Of a stretch of 64,000 nucleotides of DNA, positions 1 to 9,937 are shown in pieces. The translations under genes and the position numbers were made by a program. The stretch comes from Plecoglossus altivelis (lineage: Eukaryota; Chordata; Actinopteri; Osmeriformes; Plecoglossidae). Positions within the stretch are counted from its first letter, which is position 1, and each line of letters opens with the position of its first letter. Under the pieces are notes generated by a model. The model was not told the DNA's origin. It ran no database searches and was given only the letters and a program-made list of their open reading frames with translations. Where the stretch lies: NCBI GenBank assembly GCA_036571765.1, contig BROE01000007.1, positions 7,747,526-7,811,525 on the forward strand, in the 5' to 3' direction.

Positions 1-98
1 TTATTTAGCTGCTGTAATGGTTTTCCCATTGAGGCCCCCCGGGGAGCAGGAAAACGGCCCTTTCAGCAGCTTTCACCCTCGCCCCCAGGCTCTCTGCA

Positions 99-233
99 AG
101 TGTGTGTGTGTGTGTGCTTCTGCAGTTGTTGCTGTGTGTGTGTTTCCGTGTTTGGAAGTGTGTGCGAGTTTGTTTGTGTTAGTGTGTTTTTGCAAGTGTG
201 TGTGTGCGTGTGTGCGCGCGTGTGTGTGTATAG
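99..233. repeat. Interrupted (TG)n tract
   Basis: The tract is TG-dinucleotide rich with CT, TTTG and CGCG interruptions. The best uninterrupted run is about 16 bases at 101-116, and a CG-containing run near 215-230 could adopt Z-DNA. It reads as CVCVCA-type peptide in one frame, which is not coding evidence. Confidence 0.9.
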
Positions 234-330
234 GGGTTGGGGGGCAGAGTAAGCTTGGCGCAGAGAATCAATGGCACAGAGTCAATCCACTGGTGATAGA
301 ATCTCTCAGCTGTATACCACAGTACCTCCC

Positions 331-418
331 CCTTCCACTCTCCCCTCATCTCTCTTTCTCTCTCTCTCTCCTTCTCTCCCTCAATCTCTCCCTATCACTC
401 CATCTCTCTTCCCCTCTC
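331..418. repeat. Pyrimidine (CT)n tract
   Basis: A CT-rich strand with few purines, made of TCTC runs mixed with CCCT. This is ordinary low-complexity DNA. Confidence 0.85.
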
Positions 419-425
419 CTAAACC

Positions 426-1045
426 CCCCTGGACATTCAAATGTGCATTGTTGCAGATCAATTAATTGCCACATTCATTAACAGATAAGTCGATGAATGG
501 CCGTGTTACTCATGAAAGGCTGACATATAATCAGGGGCTGGAATGAGGTCCTACATTTAACAGGAAATCTCAGGATAGTTGTCCTGATCACTGCCTGTTT
601 CAGTGCATTATTCCTGAGGGGGGATGTGTGTGGAAAAACACTGATACACACGTAATCCCCTACACAGCAGCCATGCAATGTGAGTGGTCTGGCTTCTGAA
701 GAAAAGGCAAGACACACTCAGTCATTTGTGATGGTGGGCGGGGATGTGAGGGGCCAGTCAAAGAAAAGATCAGCCCTCCACATCTACCCAGATGGTCACA
801 CCTGCCAGACACTGGGTCCAAAAATGTAATTAAAGAGTGGAGTGGTGGGGAGGCTGGATGTTTGGGGAAGGGGGAGGGTGGTGGATGGGCTCACGAAGGG
901 TGGGTGGGATGTCACTCATAGAGGGTAACTCTTTGGTGCAGAGAGACAGGTGTCAGATGAGGTGCGGGGGAGCTGGCGGAACCAACTAGTAATTCTGAGC
1001 TGGAGGGGGAGGGGGGGATGACAGAAGAGGGGGTTTAAAGTAAGG
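426..1045. other. Unique non-coding block, AT-rich then G-rich
   Basis: The first half (426-720) is complex AT-rich sequence with AATTAATT and TCATTAAC words, the texture seen in conserved non-coding elements. The second half (840-1020) is G-rich with repeated GGGGAGG-like words. A TCACACCT word at 794-801 matches the T-box half-site. No open frame has plausible protein character. Confidence 0.4.
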
Positions 1046-1096
1046 AGCTATCTATCCATCTACCTATCTCTCATTCATCCATCAATCTATCTATCG
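1046..1096. repeat. Degenerate (TCTA/TCCA)n microsatellite
   Basis: TATC and ATCC tetranucleotides alternate imperfectly: TCTATCCATCTACCTATC, then CATTCATCCATCAATC, then TATCTATC. This looks like an ageing tetranucleotide repeat. Confidence 0.8.
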
Positions 1097-1286
1097 TCCA
1101 GTCAGTCCACCAGGTGGAGCAGCTGAAACAGAGAGTCAGCAGGAAGGTGAACAGGGCTGGTCTGGACCGAGGCCTGACAACCACAACAATGCTTGTGATG
1201 ACCACAGCAGGAGCCGTCTGGCTCTGAGAGACAAGACGCGCTGGATAGAAAACTCACCACAACAGGATCTGCAGATGTACCTGTGA

Positions 1287-1288
<2 letters not shown>

Positions 1289-1327
<39 letters not shown>

Positions 1328-1350
1328 TGTGTGTGTGTGTGTATGTGTGT
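1289..1350. repeat. (GT)n microsatellite
   Basis: A long GT run is broken by an A at about 1321 and again near 1343. It is likely polymorphic in length. Confidence 0.95.
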
Positions 1351-1483
1351 AAATATGTGCGTTTGTTTTGGTTAAACCTTCGTCTGTGGCCTACGCATGG
1401 TCCATTGACACTGCACATCTCCACCAGTGCAATAAATCCGTTAAGTGATGTGAATGGACTCCATCCTCGCACACATCCTCCTC

Positions 1484-1826
1484 TGCCTCTCTCCCTGCCT
1501 CTCTCTATCCCTCTCTCCCTGCCTCTCTCTATTCCTCTCTCCCTGCCTCTCTCTATCCCTCTCTCCCTGCCTCTCTCCATCCCACTCTCCTTGCCTCTCT
1601 CCATCTCTCTCTCCCTGCCTCTCTCCATTTCTCTCTCCCTGCCTCTCTTCATCCCTCTCTCCCTGCCTCTCTCCATCCCACTCTCACTGCTTATCTCTCT
1701 GCCTCTCTCCCTGCCTCTCTCCAACCCTCTGTCTATCTCTCTCTGCATCCCTCTCTCTATCCCACTCTCCCTGCCTCTATCCCTGCCCCTCTCTCCCAGC
1801 CTCTCTCCCTGCCTCTCAAGAAAGCA
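1484..1826. repeat. Pyrimidine minisatellite, about 24-bp unit
   Basis: The unit alternates CCCTGCCTCTCTC with CATCCCTCTCT or TATCCCTCTCT, giving a period of about 24 bp (half-period 12) over some 14 copies with single-base variants. The top strand is almost purine-free. Because 24 is divisible by 3, open frames persist on both strands (LPLSIPLS on top, ERGRERGI below). They are by-products of the repeat. Confidence 0.9.
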
Positions 1827-1962
1827 CTCTCAGAGACACCATCATCTGAAGGGACGAGGGTGATGAAGAGAAGCAGAAGACAGAAGAAAGAATAATTAGA
1901 AAGAGAGAAAGGAATCAGAGATTACAGTACCCAAGGTTGATCTGAATACATCAAACAAAAGA

Positions 1963-2042
1963 TTTTCTCTCTCTCTCTCCCCCTCTCTCTCTGTCCCTCT
2001 CTCTCTGTGTCCCTCTCTCTCCCTCTCGTTCCCCCTCTCTCT
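1963..2042. repeat. (CT)n/CCCTCT tract
   Basis: An imperfect pyrimidine run with TGTCCC interruptions. The flanks (1827-1962 and 2043-2180) are unique sequence with no gene signal. Confidence 0.85.
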
Positions 2043-2180
2043 CAATGGTCAAACACCAGATGTTGGGTATGGAGTATCTCTAATTCCAGGACGTTGGCTT
2101 GAACGTGTTGCCGTGGCGCCCCAATCCCCTGAGACTACTGATAGGAATCTAATTAACGTAGATCAATATTAACACTCCAC

Positions 2181-2185
2181 CCTCC

Positions 2186-2222
<37 letters not shown>
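2181..2222. repeat. (CT)n microsatellite
   Basis: A nearly pure run of about 15 CT repeats preceded by CCCTCCCTC. Confidence 0.95.
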
Positions 2223-2225
<3 letters not shown>

Positions 2226-2324
2226 GTCCGCCTGCCACACACCCATCCTTCCTCTGGTTCTCCATTTGTGAATTTAAACAGGAGAGAAATTCATTTCTCC
2301 ACCTCAGTGATCTCACTGGGGAGA

Positions 2325-2530
2325 ACAGGGGGAGGAGGAGGAAGAGAAGGAACAGAGAGGAGAAGGTGGAGAGGAAGAAAAGGTGGAGAGGAGAATGACT
2401 AAGGTGAATAAGGCAACACAAAGCAGGAGGGAAACAGCAAAAGCAATAGAAGGTGTTTGGGGGGCGAGCATGAAAACAAAGGCAAGAAAAGAAAGGAGAG
2501 AAGGGCAGAAGAAAAGAAAGTGTGGAGGTT
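2325..2530. repeat. Purine-rich tract
   Basis: The top strand is dominated by GGA, GAA and AAG words. It is not a clean tandem array. No exon signal is seen. Confidence 0.6.
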
Positions 2531-2649
2531 GTGTCTAGAAAGGTCCCCCTCCTATTGTTCTGTGTATGCACACTGTCCAATATGCAAAAGCAAACTCAGC
2601 TAACTGAGTCAACACACTGACAGTGTTCCAGGGGTTCCTGTGGCCCAGT

Positions 2650-2733
2650 GACACACACATGCGCATTCACGCACATAAACGTACGTTTACACATGCAAAC
2701 ACACATTCACACACACACATACACACACCCTTG
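2650..2733. repeat. CA-rich tract with internal 12-bp palindrome
   Basis: Dispersed CA dinucleotides surround the perfect palindrome AAACGTACGTTT at 2677-2688. The rest is an interrupted microsatellite. Confidence 0.8.
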
Positions 2734-2810
2734 GAGCTTTTGAAGCCTGATAGGGAGGCTGTTTGGCAGTCTGCTATCATGGTCACCAGGAGTCCTAAAC
2801 TTTATCTGAA

Positions 2811-2896
2811 TTAAGGGAAGTAAAGCGACAAGGAGGAAAGGGGATGAGAGGATAGGAGATGAGATGAGAGAAAGGAAAGGAGAGAAGGAGAGAGAG
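2811..2896. repeat. Purine (GA)n-rich tract
   Basis: Mixed GGAGA, GATGA and AAAGG words on the top strand, with no long perfect run. Confidence 0.7.
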
Positions 2897-3002
2897 CTAT
2901 ATGGGGCTTATTGTTCTCTCATTAGCTACAATGGAGAGCTGGGTGTTTGATCAAAGACCTTCCTGATGGCCTGCGTGAAGCTGTCACACACGCGCACGCA
3001 CG

Positions 3003-3006
3003 CTTG

Positions 3007-3039
<33 letters not shown>

Positions 3040-3062
3040 ACACAGACACACGCAAGCACACA
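3003..3062. repeat. (CA)n microsatellite with GACA variants
   Basis: A CA run containing two CAGA interruptions. It is bounded by GCTTGC and GCAAGC, so the array sits inside a 6-bp inverted repeat. Confidence 0.92.
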
Positions 3063-3650
3063 ACCACTGCTTCTGTTGTCTGAAGGGAAAGAGGTGGAGG
3101 GTGGAGAGAGAGGGAGCGGAGAGGGCGCGAAAGAAACGGAGCATATGCCTTTGGCTCGCTCGCTCCCTGTTCATTCCCCTTCGCCCTGTCTCTCCCCCCT
3201 CTACTAATCACACCATCCAAATGGAACAAGGGACCAGGAGCACATCTGCACTACACCTCCACTACACCTCCGCCACGCAACGCATCCCTCGTTACCCACC
3301 TCCTCCCTCCCTGTCGTCTCCTCTCTGCTCCCTCCCCCGCTCCCCTCCTCCCTGCCTGCAGTCCCCTAGCCCTCCTTTAATCAATCCATCCTGGAGGAGA
3401 GAGGTAATGTGCACACCCCTGCGCCTGCTTTAGGAAATGAGAGAAGGGAGGAGAAAACCCTGATGAGGTGAAGGAAAAGGAGGTGGGGAGAGAGGGATGG
3501 AGGGACAGATTCATCCCTGCTCGTTCCATTCAGAGGGAATACGCTGATCCAGACAGAATCTCTCCACTCAGGGAGCTGAGGGAAGACAATGGGCACACAC
3601 ACACAGCAACAGACAGAGAGATTTAGTGTGTGCGTGCATCGGCGCCTGTG
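3063..3650. other. Unique non-coding stretch with C/T-rich core
   Basis: Sequence is mixed. Positions 3290-3375 are strongly C/T-rich (CCTCC and CTCCC words), and 3430-3500 is purine-rich. No splice-bounded reading frame was found. Confidence 0.5.
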
Positions 3651-3682
3651 TGAGTGTGTCTGTGTGTGTGTGTGTGTGTGTG
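3651..3682. repeat. (TG)n microsatellite
   Basis: About 11 TG repeats, followed directly by an AAAAAGAGAGAG purine run. Confidence 0.9.
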
Positions 3683-3778
3683 AAAAAGAGAGAGCACAGT
3701 TGGCCTTTTCCCTATTATTAATTATGACAGTGTCTCAGCCAGAGGTCAATTACCATAAATCACATCTAGAATAATATA

Positions 3779-3985
3779 CCATCACACCTCCTTTCCTCTC
3801 CTCATGTCTCCTCTCCTTCCTCGCTCTCTCCTCTCCTTCCTTGCTCCCTCCTCTTCAGCACTACTCTCATCTCCTCCAATCTCTTCGCCTCTCCTCTGCT
3901 TTCCTCTCTGAACACTTGGTGGTATACGCCCCTCTTCTCTCCACCCTCTTTTCTCTGTTCTTTCTCTCTTCTCTCTCCTCTCTTG
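3779..3985. repeat. Pyrimidine tract with local duplication
   Basis: CTCTCCTCTCCTTCCT occurs twice about 30 bp apart (near 3796 and 3826), so the tract has grown by local duplication. The bottom strand reads as arginine/glutamate-rich peptide and is not coding. Confidence 0.8.
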
Positions 3986-4019
3986 GTGACCACTCTTGGC
4001 GATCTCAAAGTATCTCATT

Positions 4020-4310
4020 TCATTTCTGAATTCATTACCGAGGCCCTCTCATAATTCTGTCTTCCAGTAGATAAAGTGATGAAATGATAAAGCGATGAAA
4101 TGATAGTCATAGCTGGGGGTTAGAGGTGGCCAAGGCAGCTTTAAGGCCCTGATAACAGAGGTTGAAGTCGATTAGCACTAGAATAAAAAGACTATCGCTC
4201 CGTCCTGCGACGAGCTAATCAGGACTGCTGGAACACACCAATAAAGATGGCCAGATAAGCCAGAGCAAAAACAGAAAGGGTTTTCAGATCTCTCATAGGT
4301 TGAAATCTAG
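4020..4310. other. Unique AT-rich block
   Basis: The block includes CGATTAGCACTAGAATAAAA (4168-4187) and GAGCTAATCAGG, homeodomain-type words. The composition resembles conserved non-coding sequence. No coding potential was seen. Confidence 0.35.
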
Positions 4311-4545
4311 AGGTAGAAAGAGGAGGAAGACGGGTAAGAGAGAGAGACTTTGGAAAGGTTAGACAGAAAGAGAGAGAGGGACAGAGAGAAAGATGGAGAT
4401 GGAGACAGAGATTGGAGGTGGATAATGAGAGATAGAAAGGGAGAGTTGGTGGAAAAGAGTGAGAGAGTAAAAGATTGGAAGCAAGGATCAGAAATGAAGA
4501 GGAAGTAGTAGGCAGAAGGTGAAACTGAGAAAGAGAGAAAGTTAA
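4310..4545. repeat. Purine (GA)n-rich tract, about 235 bp
   Basis: A degenerate run of GAGA, GGA and AGAA words on the top strand, with no perfect stretch over about 12 bp. Age-degraded low-complexity DNA. Confidence 0.8.
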
Positions 4546-4589
4546 TGAGATAACAAAGCTCATCATAACAGAGAATTCTCACTGTTTTA

Positions 4590-4900
4590 TAGCCTAATAT
4601 GATAGATTTTATGTCTGGTTAATGTCTACTAACTACAGTTGCTATCTGCTCTGCAATGGCGAATCTGAATTTGTTTCCTCCGTGGCAGCAACTGAACCTG
4701 ACTCTGCCTCCATAGGGGCCCACTGCTAATTAGCCCTGATGCTAATACGTGCTAATAAGTTAGCATAACAACCAGAAGAAAAGTGCTGCAGCATTAGCAT
4801 ACCGAGAGGGCTGCTTAATTAGCAACACAGTGATTAAAGGAGATGCTAAAGTAGAAATGAAAGCCTGGAGAAGAATTAGCGGTTAGCCAGCTAACAGTAC
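4590..4900. promoter_or_regulatory. Candidate enhancer: cluster of GCTAAT/ATTAGC words
   Basis: Between 4727 and 4885 the words GCTAAT, ATTAGC or TTAGC occur about ten times in both orientations (for example CTGCTAATTAGCCCTG, GTGCTAATAAGTTAGCAT, TTAATTAGCAACAC). The TAAT core is the homeodomain binding core. The block has no simple repeats and no open frame. Function is inferred from motif density only. Confidence 0.4.
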
Positions 4901-5057
4901 TCAGCGAACCCGCCCCCTCACACTTCCCGGACCCCCACTAACCCCCCCTGAACCTGCCCCCAAGCTCCCACTGTCTCTGCCGACAATCCCCCGATGCTAA
5001 CTCTCTGAAGCAGGCTGCTGAGACGGAAGTAGTTGGGTATCCAGAGGGAACAGGAGA

Positions 5058-5060
<3 letters not shown>

Positions 5061-5106
<46 letters not shown>
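5061..5106. repeat. (TG)n microsatellite, about 23 repeats
   Basis: A pure TG run, likely variable in length. Confidence 0.97.
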
Positions 5107-5108
<2 letters not shown>

Positions 5109-5757
5109 AAAGAGAATGTGTGTGTTCTCTTCTCAGACAGAGATGAAGGCAGGATGTAACTGGGAATGTTAACAGTAGTTTTACAACAGCAGAGAGACAG
5201 GCTTGGGCCAGCCATGTTCTCCTCCCCTGCTCATCTCTCCTCCCCTCTTCTGCCATTCCTTTTCTTCCCCTCCATTAGCAGACAATGATGGAAAGATGGA
5301 AGAAGTGTAGATGTTAACGCTCTCCTTGAAGAGAAGATGGGGGGGGATGGAAGGTGGATGAGCAGAGTAAAAGAATCCTGTGTACCACCTGCTACAAGAG
5401 AGCATGGCAGTGATGGTATGCATGGAAAATAAAGGTCTTTATTTTAAAAGGGTGCAATTAATTTAAAGTTATGGACAAATGACACTTGTGTTTTTTAAAG
5501 ATTTGTCTATTACATAGTAGTACTGTATTTGAAAAACAGGGATGTATTTGAAACCCAGTGGAAATACAGGTGGGCACTTGAGACAAGCATGTATTGACAC
5601 ACAGGTACAATCATATAGCGTTTGTACATGATGTATCCAGACTGTCTGTCCCCTAATGGAATGTGTGGAATTGGCAGGTATACTCATGCCCTGCAGCCTT
5701 TATATGGTTTTCACACTGTAAACACACGTTTAATAATTCAGAGTGCTAAAGGAGGTT
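5107..5757. other. Unique non-coding stretch
   Basis: This is AT-balanced complex sequence with a short C/T-rich part (5219-5270) and a G8 run near 5340. I see no exon, RNA gene or mobile element. Confidence 0.5.
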
Positions 5758-5806
5758 ATGTGTGTGTGTTGTGTGTGTTGGTGTTTGTGTGTGTATATGT
5801 TGTGGG
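5758..5806. repeat. Interrupted (TG)n
   Basis: TG repeats with TTG and TATA interruptions, ending in a G6 run. Confidence 0.85.
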
Positions 5807-5856
5807 GGGCAAAAACAAAGAGGTTTATTAAAAATGCACGTACCACCTGTCCTGGT

Positions 5857-6240
5857 CTCACCTTCACTCTCTCTACCTCCTCAAGATTCTCTTTCCCGCT
5901 CGCTCTCTCTTCTGCCTATCTTGCCGTCTACATCTCCCTGTCTCTCTGTCCCTGTGTCTTCCTCCCTCTCTCAAGTGATGCAGGCCTGGAGGACAGGTGT
6001 ATGCTGAGACAGAACTGCTATGAAACATGCTGAAACGTATGAACATCTTTGATCAGTTCGGCGTCGTTCTGTCACAGTACTGTACATCCATGACATGTGC
6101 CCTACTTGCACGACGGGCATGCAAACACGACCGCATGTGCACACAATAACACGATGTAAAATGATCTGTCTCTGCTGTTAATTCTCTCTCTATCAGTCTA
6201 TCTCTTCCTATATCTCTCTCTCAGCCCCTCTCTCTCTCTT
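5857..6240. other. Unique sequence between two CT-rich tracts
   Basis: CT-rich at 5862-5975 and 6185-6240. The middle (5976-6180) is unique, with several CG dinucleotides near 6055-6135 (GGCGTCGTTC, GCACGACGGGC). No gene signal. Confidence 0.5.
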
Positions 6241-6600
6241 TAATTTGGGTTTTTCACTTTAATTTTTTCCGCCTCTCCTTGCTCTCTGTTTAAACAGTGA
6301 TGACTGTATTGGACAATAGAATTTCCATTAAACCTTTAGCATAAAATGAATAGTGCTGCTATGGACGACTAGCTGTTAGTAAATATTCAATATGACCTTT
6401 TCCAAAGGCTCACATACCAATAAATACTCATTTCCTGTTGATCTAATTAGCGCCTGCAGGAATTTGTCTTCATCTATTATTGAGCAAAAACAAGAACAAC
6501 CCAGGCGCTGCCGTTTGACTGGATTTATAACTGAGGAAAGAGGGGCTATTATTTATTAATTAGCTCTTTAATCCTTTTCAAACACCCTGCTGGTGTGTGG
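6241..6600. promoter_or_regulatory. Candidate conserved non-coding element
   Basis: This is 360 bp of dense, non-repetitive AT-rich sequence. It includes CTAATTAGCGCCTGC, TTTATTAATTAGCTC and AAATATTCAATATGACC, with several TAAT cores and a possible forkhead-type TGTTTAAAC. All six frames are closed. The texture is typical of vertebrate developmental enhancers. Conservation itself cannot be seen here. Confidence 0.45.
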
Positions 6601-6860
6601 AACGTTCAAGAGTTAGCTCACAATGCTAAAACGATAAAAGAATTAGCTAGCAAAACTACAATGATAAAAGAGTTGGCTAGCAATGCTACAGTGATAAAAT
6701 AATTAGCAAGCAATGCTGCAATTATAAAAGAATAAGCTACTGATGTTGTTTGATAGAAGAATTCTCAAGCCATTCTACTTGATGAAAGTGTTAGCAAGCG
6801 ATGCTACTTGATGAAAGCGTACACAGCTACATGATAAAAGAGTGTCTGCAGCTATGTTCA
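6601..6860. repeat. Diverged 30-bp tandem array, about 8 copies
   Basis: Units start at 6601, 6631, 6661, 6691, 6721, 6751, 6781 (29 bp), 6810 (truncated to 21 bp) and 6831. The consensus begins ATGATAAAAGAATTAGCTAG and ends CAATGCTACA. Copies differ at roughly 15-35 percent of positions, so the array is old. Most units keep a TGATAA/TGATAG GATA-type word, a TTAGC-like word and AATGCTAC. There is no stop-free frame through it. Confidence 0.85.
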
Positions 6861-7253
6861 GCAGTTAGCTGCAGTGTGCTGCGCGGACGGCCCCACTTCA
6901 CCAAGCGTTCCGCCTGTTTTCATAAGCTGACCCGAGTGAGAAAGCCAAAGCAATTAGACTCTTTCTGTGCGCGGCCCGATAACTCATTAGGCGTGTAAAT
7001 GGCTTGTGGCTCGGGGGAAGGTGCCCCCCCCCCCACCTCCTCATAGCTCCCTTTGCCGAATTTGGACCCAGCACACCAGTGGTTCACAGACCACTAAAAC
7101 CCTCGTCCTACATGTCACCTCTCACACCTAGCCTGCTGGTCACTCTCTCATCCCACTCAGCTGTGTGTGTCTGTGGTTATACCTAAGAGAGAGAGAGAGG
7201 CAACAAAACCACATTGATCATCACAGCCACCTTGTATTGAAAACACGCACTCA

Positions 7254-7254
<1 letters not shown>
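6861..7254. other. Unique non-coding stretch
   Basis: GC-richer than its neighbours. It includes GCGCGGACGGCCCC near 6879 and a C11 run near 7024-7034. No exon boundaries or RNA gene were recognised. Confidence 0.5.

Positions 7255-7310
<56 letters not shown>
7255..7310. repeat. (AC)n microsatellite, 28 repeats
   Basis: An uninterrupted AC run of 56 bp, one of the two longest pure dinucleotide arrays in the window. Confidence 0.98.
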
Positions 7311-7312
<2 letters not shown>

Positions 7313-7900
7313 TCCCTGACCCGTTCACAGTGCAGCGTTCACTGAGTGCAGCACTATGTGATGACAGAGGTCCAGTAATAGACTAATGAAGCAGGAGCAG
7401 GGTGCTAGCTGTGATAAGAGTTAGCTACTGCTTATTAAGCCATCCTCCCATCCTGCTACGTGGACACTTCCACATCTAGCCCACAGAACGCAAATAATTA
7501 AGAGGACGATAGCCTGGCCTGTCCTCTAGCCTGGAGGCCAACCCCCAAGCCTCTACCCCAGCCCCGGCCCCAGGTCTGCTTACCTGGAGGCTGGAAAGCC
7601 GGGAGGCAAGTGGGCTGGGAGGCTAAGAGGCTGTGCGACAATGGTGTGAGGGTGGAGGCTGAAAGCTAAGAGGCTGTAGACAGTGGGAGGGCAGGAGGCA
7701 AGGGAAGCTGGGATGTTAAGGTTCCTGGGGGGCTTGAGGGCATGGAGGGCTACTGTAGGGGCTGCAAAGTGCTGCGAAAGCTTAGGAAGATGAGAGGTGA
7801 TCTATTGTGCTGTCCTGGAGCTGGGAGGCAGGCTGGCAGGCAGCAGCTGATAGGAGGGGGGAAGGCTGGCCTGCAGACAGCAGGGCAGGTGCACACCCTG
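7311..7900. other. Unique stretch with degenerate GGAGGCT words
   Basis: From 7530 to 7860, GAGGCTAAGAGGCTG-like words recur irregularly (for example near 7619 and 7660), so this is probably a decayed minisatellite. A CTTACCTGGAGG word at 7580-7591 is a bottom-strand CAG/GTAAG donor match with no matching acceptor or open exon. Confidence 0.45.
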
Positions 7901-8000
7901 ATAGGACTTATCTCTCTTAAATATTTAATTGGAGGATTTCTCCCCTCGGTTTCCTCAGCTTCAATCTTTAATGAAGATTAAGGAGACCTAACAAAGACTA
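7901..8000. promoter_or_regulatory. Candidate conserved element with hairpin
   Basis: AT-rich unique sequence contains AAATATTTAATTGGAGG. It also has a perfect 6-bp inverted repeat, AATCTT (7963-7968) and AAGATT (7974-7979), around TAATG; the arms extend with one mismatch to CTTCAATCTT/AAGATTAAG. The TAATG loop holds a homeodomain core. Regulatory role is inferred. Confidence 0.4.
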
Positions 8001-8035
8001 ATCAACAGCCCTGAGAGAGGACAGACACACATACA

Positions 8036-8448
8036 TGCGTTTACACACACACACATACGGCAGAGTCTGCAACATAGAGTTATATTGCACACCATATACT
8101 CTGAAAGGAGAGCCAATCAGAAAGCTGGAAATGAACATTGATTTCCTGATACAGCCAGCTCATCCCAGACTGCTAATACAGACAGTATGCACGCATAGAT
8201 GCGCACATCACTCCCAAACACAACATGCACAGGCACACACACGCACATGCATGGTCTGTATCATCATACCCTCACAAGCAAGGTGTGTATCATCCTATCA
8301 CCCTAGGGACAAAAACACACTTAGCAATCCACTGGGCGCTTTAGTCATCAAAAATAAACCTACATTTTCATCAAAGCCAAATTACTGGCACAAGCACACA
8401 ATATTCACACTCTCACACACACAGAAATGATACATACGTCCACTCACA

Positions 8449-8455
<7 letters not shown>
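8036..8455. other. Unique sequence with scattered CA repeats
   Basis: Short CA runs (8043-8056, 8236-8244, 8396-8423) lie between unique AT-rich segments. Small reading frames here are histidine/threonine-rich repeat products. Confidence 0.6.

Positions 8456-8512
<57 letters not shown>
8456..8512. repeat. (CA)n microsatellite, about 28 repeats
   Basis: A pure CA run of about 57 bp directly downstream of a CACATACACA variant segment. Confidence 0.97.
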
Positions 8513-8513
<1 letters not shown>

Positions 8514-8845
8514 CTGGGGAACCTGCCTGCTTTGAAATCAGAATGAGACCTGTTGTTTCTGTGCTGCTTATTGATATCGCTGGAGGGACAAGAGTAATAT
8601 CTGCACCTAAATGACTCACAGGGCAGAGTGCTAGAGTGCTCCCACCAGTCTCTCACTCAACACACACACACACCACATCAGGGGTAAGTGGATGTGACAC
8701 CAGGGGAGATGAAAATCCTGTCAAATGTTTGTGCATGTGTGTGTGTGTTTTTGTGTGTTTAATGCACCACTTCCCTTTCTATGAGAGACACAGGATAGCA
8801 TAGTGATATTAGTCCTGCTGCAGGATCTGAGAGAGGCACACAGGA
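8513..8845. other. Unique non-coding stretch
   Basis: Ordinary complex sequence with short CA (8659-8674) and TG (8737-8760) runs. Nothing recognisable. Confidence 0.5.
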
Positions 8846-8902
8846 GTGTGTGTGTGTGTGTGTGTGTCTGTGTGTGTCTGTGCGTGTGTGTGTGTGTGTG
8901 TG
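8846..8902. repeat. (TG)n with TGTC interruptions
   Basis: TG repeats broken by three TGTCTG variants and one TGCG. Confidence 0.93.
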
Positions 8903-9068
8903 TCTGCCTGTGTTGGTGTGTATAGAGGGATACAGTCAATTTTAGTTCCTTTCCTACGAACAGTCTGACTCAGTGCACTAATAACCAGCCACTCTGCAAT
9001 TCCACCACAGAATCCCATATGTGCGTCATAAACATGTAAAGTGCTATCCCGCTGTACGCAAGAAGGCA

Positions 9069-9122
9069 CACACACACATAGACAGTATCATACACACTCA
9101 CACACACACACACACACACATA
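9069..9122. repeat. (CA)n, interrupted
   Basis: Two CA runs separated by TAGACAGTATCATA. The second run (9091-9121) is the longer. Confidence 0.88.
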
Positions 9123-9207
9123 CATTCGAAGGGGCAAGGGGGAGAGAGAAAAGCTGACTTAAACATTTTTCTCCATTTCACAAAAGTAGCCGTGCTGGTG
9201 TCAACAT

Positions 9208-9322
9208 GATGAATGAGAGAATAAGAGAGAGAGAGGGGGAGAGAGAAAGAGAGAGAGAGAAAGGCAGAGAGAGGGAGAGAAAAAGAGAGAATGAGTCAAA
9301 GAGAAAGGGGGGGAGAAAAAAA
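9208..9322. repeat. Purine (GA)n tract
   Basis: Mostly GAGA with GGGGG and AAAAA interruptions. Confidence 0.85.
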
Positions 9323-9325
9323 GGA

Positions 9326-9482
9326 ATCGGATAGCTGCTTTGAGGGGCTACATGTTAATATTAGTGTGAAAACACTTTAATACAAGCAGTTAATGCTAAC
9401 AGAAGTACATGTTCATATTAGTAGCTACATTTCAGAATAGTTTTGACAGAGAGCTTGGAATCTGGAGTGTGTAAGCACACAG

Positions 9483-9484
<2 letters not shown>
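9326..9484. other. Unique block with 58-bp-spaced direct repeat
   Basis: TACATGTTAATATTAGT near 9349 is repeated as TACATGTTCATATTAGT near 9406, with one mismatch in 17. The second copy is followed by AGCTACAT, which resembles the GGCTACAT before the first copy. This is an old local tandem duplication. Confidence 0.6.

Positions 9485-9531
<47 letters not shown>
9485..9531. repeat. (TC)n microsatellite, about 23 repeats
   Basis: A pure TC run flanked by AGAG and GCATGC. Confidence 0.97.
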
Positions 9532-9535
<4 letters not shown>

Positions 9536-9906
9536 GCACACCCACACGCGTGTAGAGACACGCTCTCATATTTATGACCCCGTCTTTGCATTGGTCATTA
9601 ACCAGGTGAGAGCAGCGTTTCACGAGCAGTCTCAGCATTTTACTGCATTTGATTTAAAAAGATGCATGATCGGCACGGCACGGGCCGTGGCGCGTGTGCG
9701 CCTGTTTTTCTGTGCGCTCATCATGTAAAACCTAGCACATGCCATTCCTCATGACCCTAACATGGACATGCACACATGCAAGTGTGCGCTAAAAAAGTTC
9801 ATTCTCTTTTTCCACAACAATAATATGAAATGGATCCATGACTCAAGGCAACATCAGTGCGCGTATCAACCGTGGAGATGGAAGGGTGTTTCTGTCTGGC
9901 CGTGAT
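9532..9906. other. Unique non-coding stretch
   Basis: Contains a CG-richer patch near 9670-9705 (GGCACGGCACGGGCCGTGGCGCGTG), too short for a CpG island. No exon or RNA gene was recognised. Confidence 0.5.
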
Positions 9907-9937
9907 CCCCCCCCCCCCCCCCCCCCCCCCACCCCCC
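9907..9937. repeat. Poly-C / poly-G run
   Basis: C24, then A, then C6. The bottom strand is a long G-run able to form G-quadruplexes. The exact length is likely to be unstable both in vivo and in sequencing. Confidence 0.95.
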
